From: CAZSXS01 sp964611385
GTDB taxonomy: Bacteria > Bacillota > Clostridia > Lachnospirales > CAYPQA01
DNA: 55,829 bases
Direction: 5' to 3'
Assembly: GCA_964611385.1 (NCBI GenBank)
Contig: CAZSXS010000010.1
Span: 1 to 55,829 of the forward strand
The position numbers and the translations under genes are program-made. Numbering within the stretch: position 1 is the stretch's first letter; the number at the start of each line of letters is the position of its first letter. Below are positions 17,457-24,700 of the stretch, in pieces. The notes under the pieces are model-generated. The model did no database searches. It had not been told where the DNA came from and worked only from the letters and a program-made list of their open reading frames with translations.

Positions 17457-17805
17457 GCAAATGACCTGTATTGTATGCCCCATCGGTTGCCGCATGAGTA
17501 TAGAAATGGAGGATGGAGTAATACTTAACATAACAGGCAACACCTGCAAAAAAGGGTATGCCTACGCACAGGAAGAACTAACTGCGCCCAAAAGGGTACT
17601 GACCTCTACGGTTTTTGCCAGCATCGGTGGTAAAAGCGCTTATGTTCCAGTCAAAACCGAAAAGCCCATCCCCAAGGAGTTATTATTCAAAGCGATGGAG
17701 GGAATCAACTGTTTTACTCTCAGTAAGAGCGTAAAGCTTGGTGACACAGTCATCGAAGACATTGCAGGCACGGGTGTAAAACTGCTTGCGACTAACGATT
17801 TTTGA
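17449..17805 (+). CDS. DUF1667 iron-sulphur-type small subunit
   Basis: 118 residues. MTKQMTCIVCPIGCRMSIE with CxxCxxxC, followed by a fourth Cys (GNTCKKG), is the DUF1667 signature and suggests a metal or Fe-S site. The family is almost always encoded next to GlpA/GlpB-like oxidoreductases, taking the place of GlpC. The ATG at 17449 has GGAGG 6 nt upstream and overlaps the previous gene's end by 8 nt. It is probably the third subunit of the complex. Confidence 0.88.
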   Translation: MTKQMTCIVCPIGCRMSIEMEDGVILNITGNTCKKGYAYAQEELTAPKRVLTSTVFASIGGKSAYVPVKTEKPIPKELLFKAMEGINCFTLSKSVKLGDTVIEDIAGTGVKLLATNDF

Positions 17806-17829
17806 TATAAATTGTCCTTTTTCATCCAA

Positions 17830-17935
17830 TTATCCACATTTTCATGTTGATAACTCTTTTTAGACAATCCTTACTTTAAAAGAGGAAAAATGCTGTCGAT
17901 CAAAGTTATCCACATTATCCACATAATTATCCACC
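17830..17935 (+). promoter_or_regulatory. Cluster of DnaA boxes
   Basis: Perfect TTATCCACA boxes lie at 17830-17838, 17906-17914 and 17915-17923, with a one-base variant TTATCCACC at 17927-17935. A weaker opposite-strand match (TGTTGATAA) lies at 17845-17853. The boxes sit in the 165-bp gap before smpB. DnaA recognises this 9-mer. No dnaA, dnaN or rpmH is present, so this is more likely a titration or regulatory site than oriC. Confidence 0.7.
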
Positions 17936-17970
17936 TTTTTAGTGGACAAGCCTTAAGGAGGCGAACGGCT

Positions 17971-18447
17971 ATGCCCGATAAAAATGCAACAAAACTAATT
18001 GCCCAAAACAAAAAGGCGCAACACGATTATTTCATCGAAGAAACCATACAAGCTGGTGTAGAACTGGTAGGCACAGAAGTAAAATCGCTTCGGGCCGCCC
18101 GTTGCAGCCTAAAGGACAGCTATGTTACCTTCAGCAACAATGAAGCTTTCATCGAAAACATGCACATAAGCCCTTACGAAAAGGGCAATATTTTCAATAA
18201 AGACCCTTTGCGCAAGCGCCGTCTTCTACTGCACAAGTGGCAGATCAACAAGCTTTTGGGCGCTGTATCCTTGAAGGGCTACACAGTAGTACCCACCAAG
18301 ATTTACTTTGACAAGAGCTTAGTGAAGGTAGATATCGCTTTGGCGAAGGGTAAAAAGCTCTACGATAAGCGGGAGGCCATTGCTACAAAGGAAAACCTTC
18401 GTCAATCGGAGCGAGAGTTTACTAATGCGCAGAAGATACAGTTTTGA
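17971..18447 (+). CDS. smpB: SsrA-binding protein SmpB
   Basis: 158 residues, standard length. NKKAQHDYFIEETIQAGVEL, GTEVKSLRAARCSLKDSYV and the basic C-terminal tail (KLYDKREAIATKENLRQSER) are diagnostic. SmpB delivers tmRNA to stalled ribosomes for trans-translation. GGAGG lies 9 nt before the ATG at 17971; the frame is open to 17890 but that part overlaps the DnaA boxes. I found no ssrA gene in the following 240 bp, where it is often located. Confidence 0.97.
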   Translation: MPDKNATKLIAQNKKAQHDYFIEETIQAGVELVGTEVKSLRAARCSLKDSYVTFSNNEAFIENMHISPYEKGNIFNKDPLRKRRLLLHKWQINKLLGAVSLKGYTVVPTKIYFDKSLVKVDIALAKGKKLYDKREAIATKENLRQSEREFTNAQKIQF

Positions 18448-18687
18448 TTGTAAGCTCTACTAAGCTGCTTGGTTCTTGGTAACTCAAATGACAACTGGGA
18501 AAAGCAACAGGTTGACGATGAGAGTACAATGAATGTAAGCATATTGACCGATTCGGAAGTTCATGGTAGAGTACACGAATAATACTTGTTGTGGATTATC
18601 AGACTTTTCTTGATATCGTTGTTTTATTGATCCACAAGGTGTATTTATATAACCTCAAATTCAATCTATAAATCAGGAGGAGTAGTT

Positions 18688-19137
18688 TTGAGCCAAATTA
18701 ACTATAGAAAAATAGATGCGTTGATTTTAGAGAAAACCGTTGCACTTTATGGAGAATGGTTAAACTCTTGCATTATAATCAGCGACGACACATTTGCGCT
18801 TTCAGTTTTAGATGACGATACCCCGATAGGCTATATTTGTGTAACACCAAGAGCTCTGACATATCCTTTGGAACATCTGAAAGACGCATACATCGAAGTG
18901 CTTGGCGTTCACCCGGATTACAGGAGGCAAGGGATTGGGCGTCACCTTGTTCGATGTGCCGAGGATTGGGCAACCAAAGAAGGATTTAAGCAAATTCGTA
19001 CTCACAGTGATTATAAATCTGCTGAAGCAATTAAAATGTGGTATGCGATGGATTATAGCTTGTGCCCCGCCGATGATTGGATTGAGAGCGATAAGATATA
19101 TTTTCCCGGATATTATGCTGCAAAGCAATTGAAATGA
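18688..19137 (+). CDS. GNAT-family N-acetyltransferase
   Basis: 149 residues. The acetyl-CoA binding motif A is clear: IEVLGVHPDYRRQGIGRHLV (R/QxxGxG/A type), followed by RCAEDWATKEGFKQIRTHSD. The C-terminal MWYAMDYSLCPADDW is typical of single-domain GNATs. It starts on TTG, preceded by GGAGGAG. The acceptor is unknown; aminoglycoside or small-amine acetylation is possible but not supported by any specific motif. Monocistronic, with a clear terminator 90 bp downstream. Confidence 0.82.
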   Translation: MSQINYRKIDALILEKTVALYGEWLNSCIIISDDTFALSVLDDDTPIGYICVTPRALTYPLEHLKDAYIEVLGVHPDYRRQGIGRHLVRCAEDWATKEGFKQIRTHSDYKSAEAIKMWYAMDYSLCPADDWIESDKIYFPGYYAAKQLK

Positions 19138-19224
19138 ACTTCCTGTTATGAGCAAACCCCTTAGTTTGCAATACAACCACATCTAAAGAACTATACAGAT
19201 AATCTTAATAAAACAAGAATCATC

Positions 19225-19254
19225 AAGCATCTCCCTCTTGGAGGTGCTTTTTTT
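19225..19254 (+). terminator. Rho-independent terminator after GNAT gene
   Basis: A 10-bp stem (AAGCATCTCC with GGAGGTGCTT, one G-T pair), 5-nt loop, then a run of seven T. Confidence 0.85.
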
Positions 19255-19516
19255 GCCTATATATAGTTGCAAAAACTTTCCATCAATCCAAAGTTATAAA
19301 CGAAATACTGTTAAACAAAGCGTTAGTAAGAGATGGCAGTACATAAAAGTGTAGGCTTATCTTGGTGATTTATTTGTGCAAGTCTATATATATGAAATTA
19401 CTGCCAATCGGAGGTTATCACTTGTATAAGAGAAAAATATATCAAGGAATTACCGTACGCGAATAGAGTCTTGTTCTTAACTGTACTTGGCTAATGCGTT
19501 ATAGCAAAGCATAGAG

Positions 19517-19563
19517 ATAAAAGGCGGTGTACACCTTAAAACAGGGTGTACACCGCCTTTTAT
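19517..19563. terminator. Bidirectional hairpin terminator
   Basis: Perfect 19-bp stem with a 9-nt loop (arms 19517-19535 and 19545-19563), rich in GC at its core with A/T flanks on both sides. It lies downstream of the minus-strand AraC gene and could stop transcripts from either side. Confidence 0.75.
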
Positions 19564-19678
19564 TTGGGCACATCAATAGCAAATTGAAATTCAAAAAAAG
19601 TATAGAACAGTTTCAACTTAAATAAATATCCTTGAAAAGCAAGTTAAGAATAAATTGTAAGCAAAGCAATTGACCCAC

Positions 19679-20572
19679 TCAATTATTCTTTACCAGCTTT
19701 TTCCGAAACTGTTTCGGTGATGTGCTTTTGAAGGCTTTAAACTGTGCAATGAAATAGCTTGTGGTTGAAAAGCCTACCTCCATAGCAATGTCCGTAATGC
19801 TCTGGTTGGTCGTGGTCAGAAGCCGTTCAGCCTCAGATAGACGGACGTAGTTTAAGTATTCTGTAAAGCTCTTTTTCATGACGGATTTAAAAAAACGTGA
19901 AAAGTAGCTATAGCTCATATTGCAAAGCTTTGACATCGATTTAACGCTTAGGTCTTCTTTGTAATGCTTGGATACATAATCAAAGATCAATTGTATCCTG
20001 TCCATGCTTTCCTGATAAAAGTTGTAGCCGATGTTCAGGTCTATGCCTTGCTCATGCCATTTCCGTAGTACCCAAAGAAACAGCTTGCAAATATTTGATT
20101 GAATGGACAGCTCAAAGCCGTAGGCCTTGTCACGAAATTCTTGATGGATTTCTTCTATCATGCTCGGAATTTGGGTTTGCTCTATGCTTTCTCTTAAGAA
20201 TACTTTGTTGTGGGTGGATGATGATAAGGTAAAGGGCAGTACATATTTGGTTTCAAAAATGGTTCTTGGCGTGGAGTACAAAAGCTCCGGCTCAAATTTA
20301 ACCACGATGTAGCGGCCTCCGCTTTCCGATAGAGCCAAGATATGATGTACCTCCATGGCATTGATTATCACCATATCGCCAGAAGACATCAGATGCTTGA
20401 TTCCGTTCAGATATACTTCAAATTGCCCAGCCAGGCAATACAAAATTTCAATATATTCATGAACATGAGCTCCTGTCATCAGTCTGCCCGCTCCTTGTAA
20501 TTGAATATGGCTGCTAAAAGGATATACAATTCCATTTTCCGCTTTCTTCTCTTCGATAAAAAACTCGCCCAC
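19679..20572 (-). CDS. AraC-family transcriptional regulator
   Basis: 297 residues. An N-terminal cupin-like sensory domain (about 20-150, with HVHEYIEILYCLAGQFEVYL) is followed by a C-terminal pair of helix-turn-helix motifs (about 195-295): LSVKSMSKLCNMSYSYFSRF and SITDIAMEVGFSTTSYFIAQ, ending in the family hallmark FKAFKSTSPKQFRKK. It is divergent from a Gfo/Idh/MocA dehydrogenase gene 147 bp away, which it most likely controls in response to a sugar ligand. Confidence 0.92.
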   Translation of the reverse strand: MGEFFIEEKKAENGIVYPFSSHIQLQGAGRLMTGAHVHEYIEILYCLAGQFEVYLNGIKHLMSSGDMVIINAMEVHHILALSESGGRYIVVKFEPELLYSTPRTIFETKYVLPFTLSSSTHNKVFLRESIEQTQIPSMIEEIHQEFRDKAYGFELSIQSNICKLFLWVLRKWHEQGIDLNIGYNFYQESMDRIQLIFDYVSKHYKEDLSVKSMSKLCNMSYSYFSRFFKSVMKKSFTEYLNYVRLSEAERLLTTTNQSITDIAMEVGFSTTSYFIAQFKAFKSTSPKQFRKKLVKNN

Positions 20573-20616
20573 AAGTACACCCCCTTTTGCTTTGATTTTT
20601 CTAGTGAGGACAAATA

Positions 20617-20639
20617 TTTGATATTTTTAAATCAAATCA
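20617..20639. promoter_or_regulatory. Inverted repeat in AraC/dehydrogenase spacer
   Basis: ATTTGAT and ATCAAAT arms with an 8-nt AT spacer lie midway between the divergent genes. Possible AraC-type regulator site; small and AT-rich, so only moderate support. Confidence 0.35.
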
Positions 20640-20719
20640 TTATATCATGATTTTGAAATTTGTTATAGGATTTTACTGTTCAAAGGTACAAAAAATTCAC
20701 TTTGAAATAGGAGGATACT

Positions 20720-21802
20720 ATGAGCAAGAAATTAAAAGTAGGAATTATCGGCTGCGGCGGAATCGCCAACGGCAAGCATATGCCCTCGTTACAGGTTATA
20801 CCGGATGTTGAAATGGTCGCTTTTTGTGATATTGTTGAAGAAAGAGCGGTGTTGGCAAACGAAAAGTACGGCAATGCGGATTCAAAGGTCTATACCGACT
20901 ATAAGCAATTATTAGAGGATAAGACAATTGATGTCATTCATGTTTGTACCCCCAATAAGTCTCATGCTGTTATTTCTATTGATGCCCTGAATGCTGGTAA
21001 GCATGTTATGTGCGAGAAGCCCATGGCAAAGACTGCTGCGGATGCAAAGCTCATGCTTGAGGCTGCAAAGAAAAGCGGCAAGAAGCTTAGCATTGGCTAT
21101 CAACACAGACATAAACCAGAAAGCACTTTCCTGAAAAATGTCATTAACCGTGGCGACTTAGGCGACATTTATTTTGCAAAGGCTTTTGCTATCCGTAGAC
21201 GTGGAACCCCTACCTGGGGCGTATTTTTAAACGAAGAAGAACAAGGCGGCGGCCCACTGATTGATATCGGTACCCACTCCTTAGACCTTACCCTGTACTT
21301 AATGAATAATTATAAGCCAAAGATGGTCGTAGGTACCAAGTATAAAATGTTGCCGAACCCAGACTGCGGCAATCCTTGGGGTCCTTGGGATGTTGAAAAG
21401 CATACCCTTGAGGATTCAGCTTTCGGCTTTATCGTGATGGAAAATGGCGCTACCATTATTCTTGAATCCAGCTGGGCTTTAAATACCATTGAACCTGTAA
21501 CCGAAGGCAGCGTGGCCCTGTGCGGAACCAAAGCCGGTGCTCAAATCAAAGATGGCATCAGCATCAACAAGGACGAATTCGGCAAGCTGATTGAGATCAA
21601 GCCTGATGTGTCCGCGGGCGGAGTTGCTTTCTATGAAGGTGTAAAGGAAACCCCACAAATCACCGAAGCCAGACGTTGGATCCAATCCATCTTAAACGAT
21701 ACAGATCCCCTGGTTCTTCCCGAGCAAGCCTATGTGGTTTCTCAGATTCTGGAAGCCATTTATGAATCAGCTAAGACTGGTAAGCCTGTTTATTTTGAAT
21801 AA
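20720..21802 (+). CDS. Gfo/Idh/MocA-family oxidoreductase
   Basis: 360 residues. N-terminal Rossmann fold with KVGIIGCGGIANGKHMPSL (NAD(P) binding) and the family EKP motif in HVMCEKPMAKTAADAK. The C-terminal alpha/beta substrate domain includes GGGPLIDIGTHSLDLTLYLM, where Asp and His serve in catalysis in related enzymes. It probably oxidises or reduces a sugar or inositol-type polyol. GGAGG lies 6 nt before the ATG, and a strong terminator follows. Regulated, by position, by the divergent AraC protein. Confidence 0.93.
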   Translation: MSKKLKVGIIGCGGIANGKHMPSLQVIPDVEMVAFCDIVEERAVLANEKYGNADSKVYTDYKQLLEDKTIDVIHVCTPNKSHAVISIDALNAGKHVMCEKPMAKTAADAKLMLEAAKKSGKKLSIGYQHRHKPESTFLKNVINRGDLGDIYFAKAFAIRRRGTPTWGVFLNEEEQGGGPLIDIGTHSLDLTLYLMNNYKPKMVVGTKYKMLPNPDCGNPWGPWDVEKHTLEDSAFGFIVMENGATIILESSWALNTIEPVTEGSVALCGTKAGAQIKDGISINKDEFGKLIEIKPDVSAGGVAFYEGVKETPQITEARRWIQSILNDTDPLVLPEQAYVVSQILEAIYESAKTGKPVYFE

Positions 21803-21810
21803 ATCTACAT

Positions 21811-21863
21811 AAAAAAGAGCCATGGATTCAGATCAAACAACTCTGTATCCATGGCTCTTTTTT
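21811..21863 (+). terminator. Rho-independent terminator after dehydrogenase gene
   Basis: A perfect 17-bp stem (arms 21811-21827 and 21847-21863) flanked by A and T runs. Confidence 0.9.
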
Positions 21864-21916
21864 CTACGTGCACTATAAAGGCCTCAGAAAAACAGAGGTC
21901 TTTTTTTAATTCCCTC

Positions 21917-21953
21917 TTGACAAGAAAAAAATATTGTATATAATCAATATACA
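21917..21953 (+). promoter_or_regulatory. Promoter and operator of the GntR/ABC operon
   Basis: TTGACA at 21917-21922, 16-nt spacer, TATAAT at 21939-21944. A 7-bp inverted repeat (TGTATAT and ATATACA, 5-nt spacer, 21935-21953) covers the -10 box. YtrA-type regulators usually repress their own operon from such a site, so autoregulation is likely. Confidence 0.75.
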
Positions 21954-21978
21954 CACTAACCATTAGGAGGTGCTCCGC

Positions 21979-22353
21979 ATCAATATCATTATCAGCAATT
22001 CGGGAACCATTCCCATCTATGAGCAGATCGTCTCTCAAATAAAAGGCCTGATTATTTCTGGGGAACTGAAGGAGGGCGATGCTCTTCCTTCTATGCGTAT
22101 TTTGGCCAAGGAGCTGAGAATCAGTGTCATAACCACAAAAAGAGCCTATGAGGACTTAGAGCGGGATGGCTTTATTGTCTCCATCACAGGAAAGGGTAGC
22201 TTTGTGGCTGAAAAAAATCTTGAATTTATTCGAGAAGAACAGCTAAAAACAATAGAAGAGCATATGCAAAAAATTTGTGAGGCAGCAAATTCCTGCAACC
22301 TGTCCCTGGCTGAGCTTATTGAGATGTTTACAACCATTTATAAAGGAGAGTAA
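21979..22353 (+). CDS. YtrA-subfamily GntR regulator (probable ATC start)
   Basis: About 124 residues: an N-terminal winged helix (IPIYEQIVSQIKGLIISGEL with LPSMRILAKELRISVITTKR) and a short helical tail, the layout of the YtrA subfamily that controls ABC exporters. The frame reads I-N-I-I-I-S-N-S-G, whereas relatives begin M-N-I-I-I-S. AGGAGG ends 8 nt before that ATC, and the only standard start (GTG at 21970) lies on top of the ribosome site. I therefore place the start at ATC 21979, with GTG 21970 as the alternative. The gene is followed at 2 nt by the ABC ATPase gene. Confidence 0.82.
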   Translation: MNIIISNSGTIPIYEQIVSQIKGLIISGELKEGDALPSMRILAKELRISVITTKRAYEDLERDGFIVSITGKGSFVAEKNLEFIREEQLKTIEEHMQKICEAANSCNLSLAELIEMFTTIYKGE

Positions 22354-22355
22354 CT

Positions 22356-23234
22356 ATGGATTCATTAACATTGAAAAATGTGAAGAAGCAGTACAAAAAT
22401 TTCACCCTGAACAATGTCAGCTTTACACTGCCGCAGGGTGAGATTATGGGCTTTATCGGCGAAAACGGTGCCGGGAAAAGCACCACGATTAACTTGATTT
22501 TAAACTTAATTAAAAAGGATGATGGGCAAATTACCGTGATGGGCGAGGATAACGTAAAAGCCCTGGACAAAATGAAGGAACAAATCGGTGTGGTACTGGA
22601 TGAATGCTGCTTTGCAGAAACCTTGACTGCCCGTCATGTGGGTAACATGATGAAGACGCTGTATAAGACCTGGGATGGGCATAAATATGAGGAATACATT
22701 CGACGCTTTTCCTTGCCCACGATTTGTAGCATCAAAGAATTTTCCAAGGGTATGAAAATGAAGCTGTCCATAGCTGTCGCCCTGTCTCATGACAGCAAGC
22801 TTCTGATTTTGGACGAAGCCACCAGCGGACTTGATCCCATAGCCAGAGATGAAATTCTGGATATCCTGCAAGAATTTACTTTGAACGAAGAGCATTCGGT
22901 ATTCCTTTCATCTCATATTGTCAGTGATCTTGAAAAAATTTGCGACTCCATCACTTTTATCCATAAAGGCAGTATCATCTTCTCCTCTTATAAGGATGAA
23001 CTATTGGATAGCTATAAGCTGATCAAGTGTTCACAAAAGGATCTAGCGCTGCTTGACCCTTCAATAGTCATTGGCAAACGAAAAAATTCTTTTGGGGCTG
23101 AGGTTCTAGTAAAGCAAGAGGACAACGCTCAAGACTTCACAGTAAAAGGGAGTCTTGACAAAGGAACGGTTATAGAAAAGGCAAGTATTGAGGACATTAT
23201 GCTTTTCTATGTTAAGGAGGGAATTGAAAGATGA
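22356..23234 (+). CDS. ABC transporter ATP-binding protein
   Basis: 292 residues. Walker A GENGAGKST, signature FSKGMKMKLSIAVALSH (a divergent LSGGQ), Walker B LLILDEATSGLDP and H-loop LSSHIVSDLEKI are present, followed by an about 80-residue C-terminal extension. This is the DRA/YtrB-like class of exporter ATPases that pair with ABC-2 permeases. It is translationally linked to the permease gene by a 4-nt overlap, and it follows a GntR repressor; such operons usually respond to cell-wall-active compounds. Export substrate unknown. Confidence 0.92.
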   Translation: MDSLTLKNVKKQYKNFTLNNVSFTLPQGEIMGFIGENGAGKSTTINLILNLIKKDDGQITVMGEDNVKALDKMKEQIGVVLDECCFAETLTARHVGNMMKTLYKTWDGHKYEEYIRRFSLPTICSIKEFSKGMKMKLSIAVALSHDSKLLILDEATSGLDPIARDEILDILQEFTLNEEHSVFLSSHIVSDLEKICDSITFIHKGSIIFSSYKDELLDSYKLIKCSQKDLALLDPSIVIGKRKNSFGAEVLVKQEDNAQDFTVKGSLDKGTVIEKASIEDIMLFYVKEGIER

Positions 23235-23854
23235 TTGGTTTAATTTACAAAGATTTTATTGCTTTGAAGCAACAGTTAAAGATTTTTATCTTTTTAGGTA
23301 TCTTTTATTTGGTGATCTTTTTCGCCAGCGGCAATTCTTTTATCTTTAGCTCCTTGCTATCGGTTATTATGCCTACTCTTTGTGTTACCACAATGGCCTA
23401 TGATGAGAAATCTCACTGGGACAAATATGCTGCCACGCTTCCTGTTTCAAGAACTCAAATTGTTCTTTCCAAGTATGTTTTAGGCTTACTCCTTTCCTTG
23501 GCAGCCTTCTTGGTTAATTATCTCTTTCAGGCTCTGGCAGTGTCACAACCTATCAAGGAAGCTATTTACTTATCCTTTCTCATTTTTGGAATCAGCACAT
23601 TCATCATCTCAGTCTTGCTGCCTTTCAACTTTAAACTTGGGGTTGAAAAGAGCAGAATGGTTTTGTTTGGCATCGTTTTCATCCCCACTCTTGGCGCCAT
23701 TATCTTGAATAAGCTTGGCTTTCCGCTGACAAAAGAAACTTTTAAGGACTTGATCCAATGGCTTCCGTATCTCTTACCATTGGCTCTTGCGCTCGTTATT
23801 GGTATCTCTATGGCGATTTCTGTTGGGATTTTTAAGAGTAAGGAATTGAATTAG
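23231..23854 (+). CDS. ABC-2 type transporter permease
   Basis: 207 residues with six hydrophobic segments, matching the short ABC-2 permeases encoded beside YtrA/YtrB-like genes. TMAYDEKSHWDKYAATLPVS is the conserved cytoplasmic segment before helix 3 in this family. The start overlaps the ATPase stop by 4 nt. It is probably a homodimeric membrane part of the exporter. Confidence 0.86.
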   Translation: MIGLIYKDFIALKQQLKIFIFLGIFYLVIFFASGNSFIFSSLLSVIMPTLCVTTMAYDEKSHWDKYAATLPVSRTQIVLSKYVLGLLLSLAAFLVNYLFQALAVSQPIKEAIYLSFLIFGISTFIISVLLPFNFKLGVEKSRMVLFGIVFIPTLGAIILNKLGFPLTKETFKDLIQWLPYLLPLALALVIGISMAISVGIFKSKELN

Positions 23855-23989
23855 ATCTTGTTTCAAAATGATCCTTACTGAATAATCAATTCGATTAAGA
23901 GCGAATCAGGTAAAGATAAGTTCAGGTAGTGTCTCCGTTCATCTATTTAAAACGGTCGGGCAGCTACCAAATTTAGTTCAACCAGATGT

Positions 23990-24032
23990 AAAAGTCTTTT
24001 GGGCATTGTTTTGATGCTCAAAAGACTTTTTT
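23990..24032 (+). terminator. Rho-independent terminator after ABC operon
   Basis: A 17-bp stem (arms 23990-24006 and 24014-24030, one G-T pair), 7-nt loop and a T run. Confidence 0.88.
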
Positions 24033-24170
24033 GATTTAGTTTTCTTGAGTGATGATCACATAACAAAACTGATGAAAGGTATCTATTTTTTTAGACAATA
24101 CTAGAGCAAGAGGTAGGAATTTATTCAAATATATCCAAGAATATTTTGATGTTTTAATTGCCAAGATCTG

Positions 24171-24179
24171 TGATATAAT
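24171..24179 (+). promoter_or_regulatory. Extended -10 promoter for the two-gene island
   Basis: TGATATAAT fits the TGn-TATAAT extended -10 form; the -35 region is weak. It lies 92 bp before the first gene start. Confidence 0.5.
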
Positions 24180-24271
24180 CATAATAATCAAGTTGGTAAA
24201 GTGGAAATAATTAGGATTTGTATTGTTTGAGAGGTACAAAAGCTGTACTGGAAATAACGAAGGGAGGAAAT

Positions 24272-24700
24272 ATGCTACTTGCAAATCAAATTGATTTTAA
24301 AAATGGATTTAAGAAGCATTTTCACGCGTATAATAATTGGGGTAATGCCGGCAGCACCAACAGTAGGAATTTAATTTTATGCTATTGCGTGGAATGTGGC
24401 TTGAAATTCTTATTTCTTCAAAAAATAAGAATCTATGAAATTAAAAATTTAAGTAAGGATCAGATGGATAAATTCAAAACGCATAATATCGAAAGTTTGA
24501 TTACGCTTGTAGGGGTTTCTGGTAGTTATAGATTCAAACTGTTCAAGTCAAAATATGACGAAAGTATCACATCAGAAAACTATCATCAACTATGCAGATA
24601 TTGTATTCCTGTTAAGGATGAATTAGAAAGTACGAAAGCTGAAGATTTTCAAACAAATTTGATAAAAATAGCTTCATGGCTTAGTGAAAGGGTGATATGA
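24272..24700 (+). CDS. HEPN-like small protein, partner of the KGGVGR ATPase
   Basis: 142 residues, mostly helical. NSRNLILCYCVECGLKFLFL and the C-terminal NYHQLCRYCIPVKDEL recall HEPN-type proteins (an early AxxLxYAVEcgLK-like helix and a late RY motif). The catalytic Rx4-6H motif of RNase HEPN toxins is not visible, so it may be a non-catalytic HEPN or an unrelated helical adaptor. GGAGG lies 4 nt before the ATG at 24272, and the gene overlaps the large ATPase by 4 nt, so the two are made together. It is clearly more AT-rich than neighbouring housekeeping genes. Assignment is tentative. Confidence 0.6.
   Translation: MLLANQIDFKNGFKKHFHAYNNWGNAGSTNSRNLILCYCVECGLKFLFLQKIRIYEIKNLSKDQMDKFKTHNIESLITLVGVSGSYRFKLFKSKYDESITSENYHQLCRYCIPVKDELESTKAEDFQTNLIKIASWLSERVI

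Larger units (their letters stand above)
19138..19678. other. Intergenic stretch with two terminators
   Basis: Two hairpins (19225-19254 and 19517-19563) delimit the GNAT and AraC genes. The 260 bp between them shows no open frame of note and no recognised RNA. A short 14-codon frame with a ribosome site near 19410 is not convincing. Confidence 0.45.
23855..24271. other. Spacer before the HEPN-like/KGGVGR island
   Basis: It holds the terminator of the ABC operon (23990-24032) and an extended -10 promoter (24171-24179). No other coding signal is seen. Confidence 0.5.

Noticed and set aside
17830..17935. Chromosomal origin
   Set aside because: DnaA boxes are present but dnaA, dnaN, rpmH and an obvious unwinding element are absent, so only a DnaA-binding cluster is claimed.
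18448..18687. tmRNA gene (ssrA) after smpB
   Set aside because: No tRNA-Ala-like ends, CCA terminus or tag-peptide frame could be seen.
19255..19510. Possible transposase remnant between GNAT and AraC genes
   Set aside because: Only a 14-codon frame with a ribosome site; no recognisable motif.
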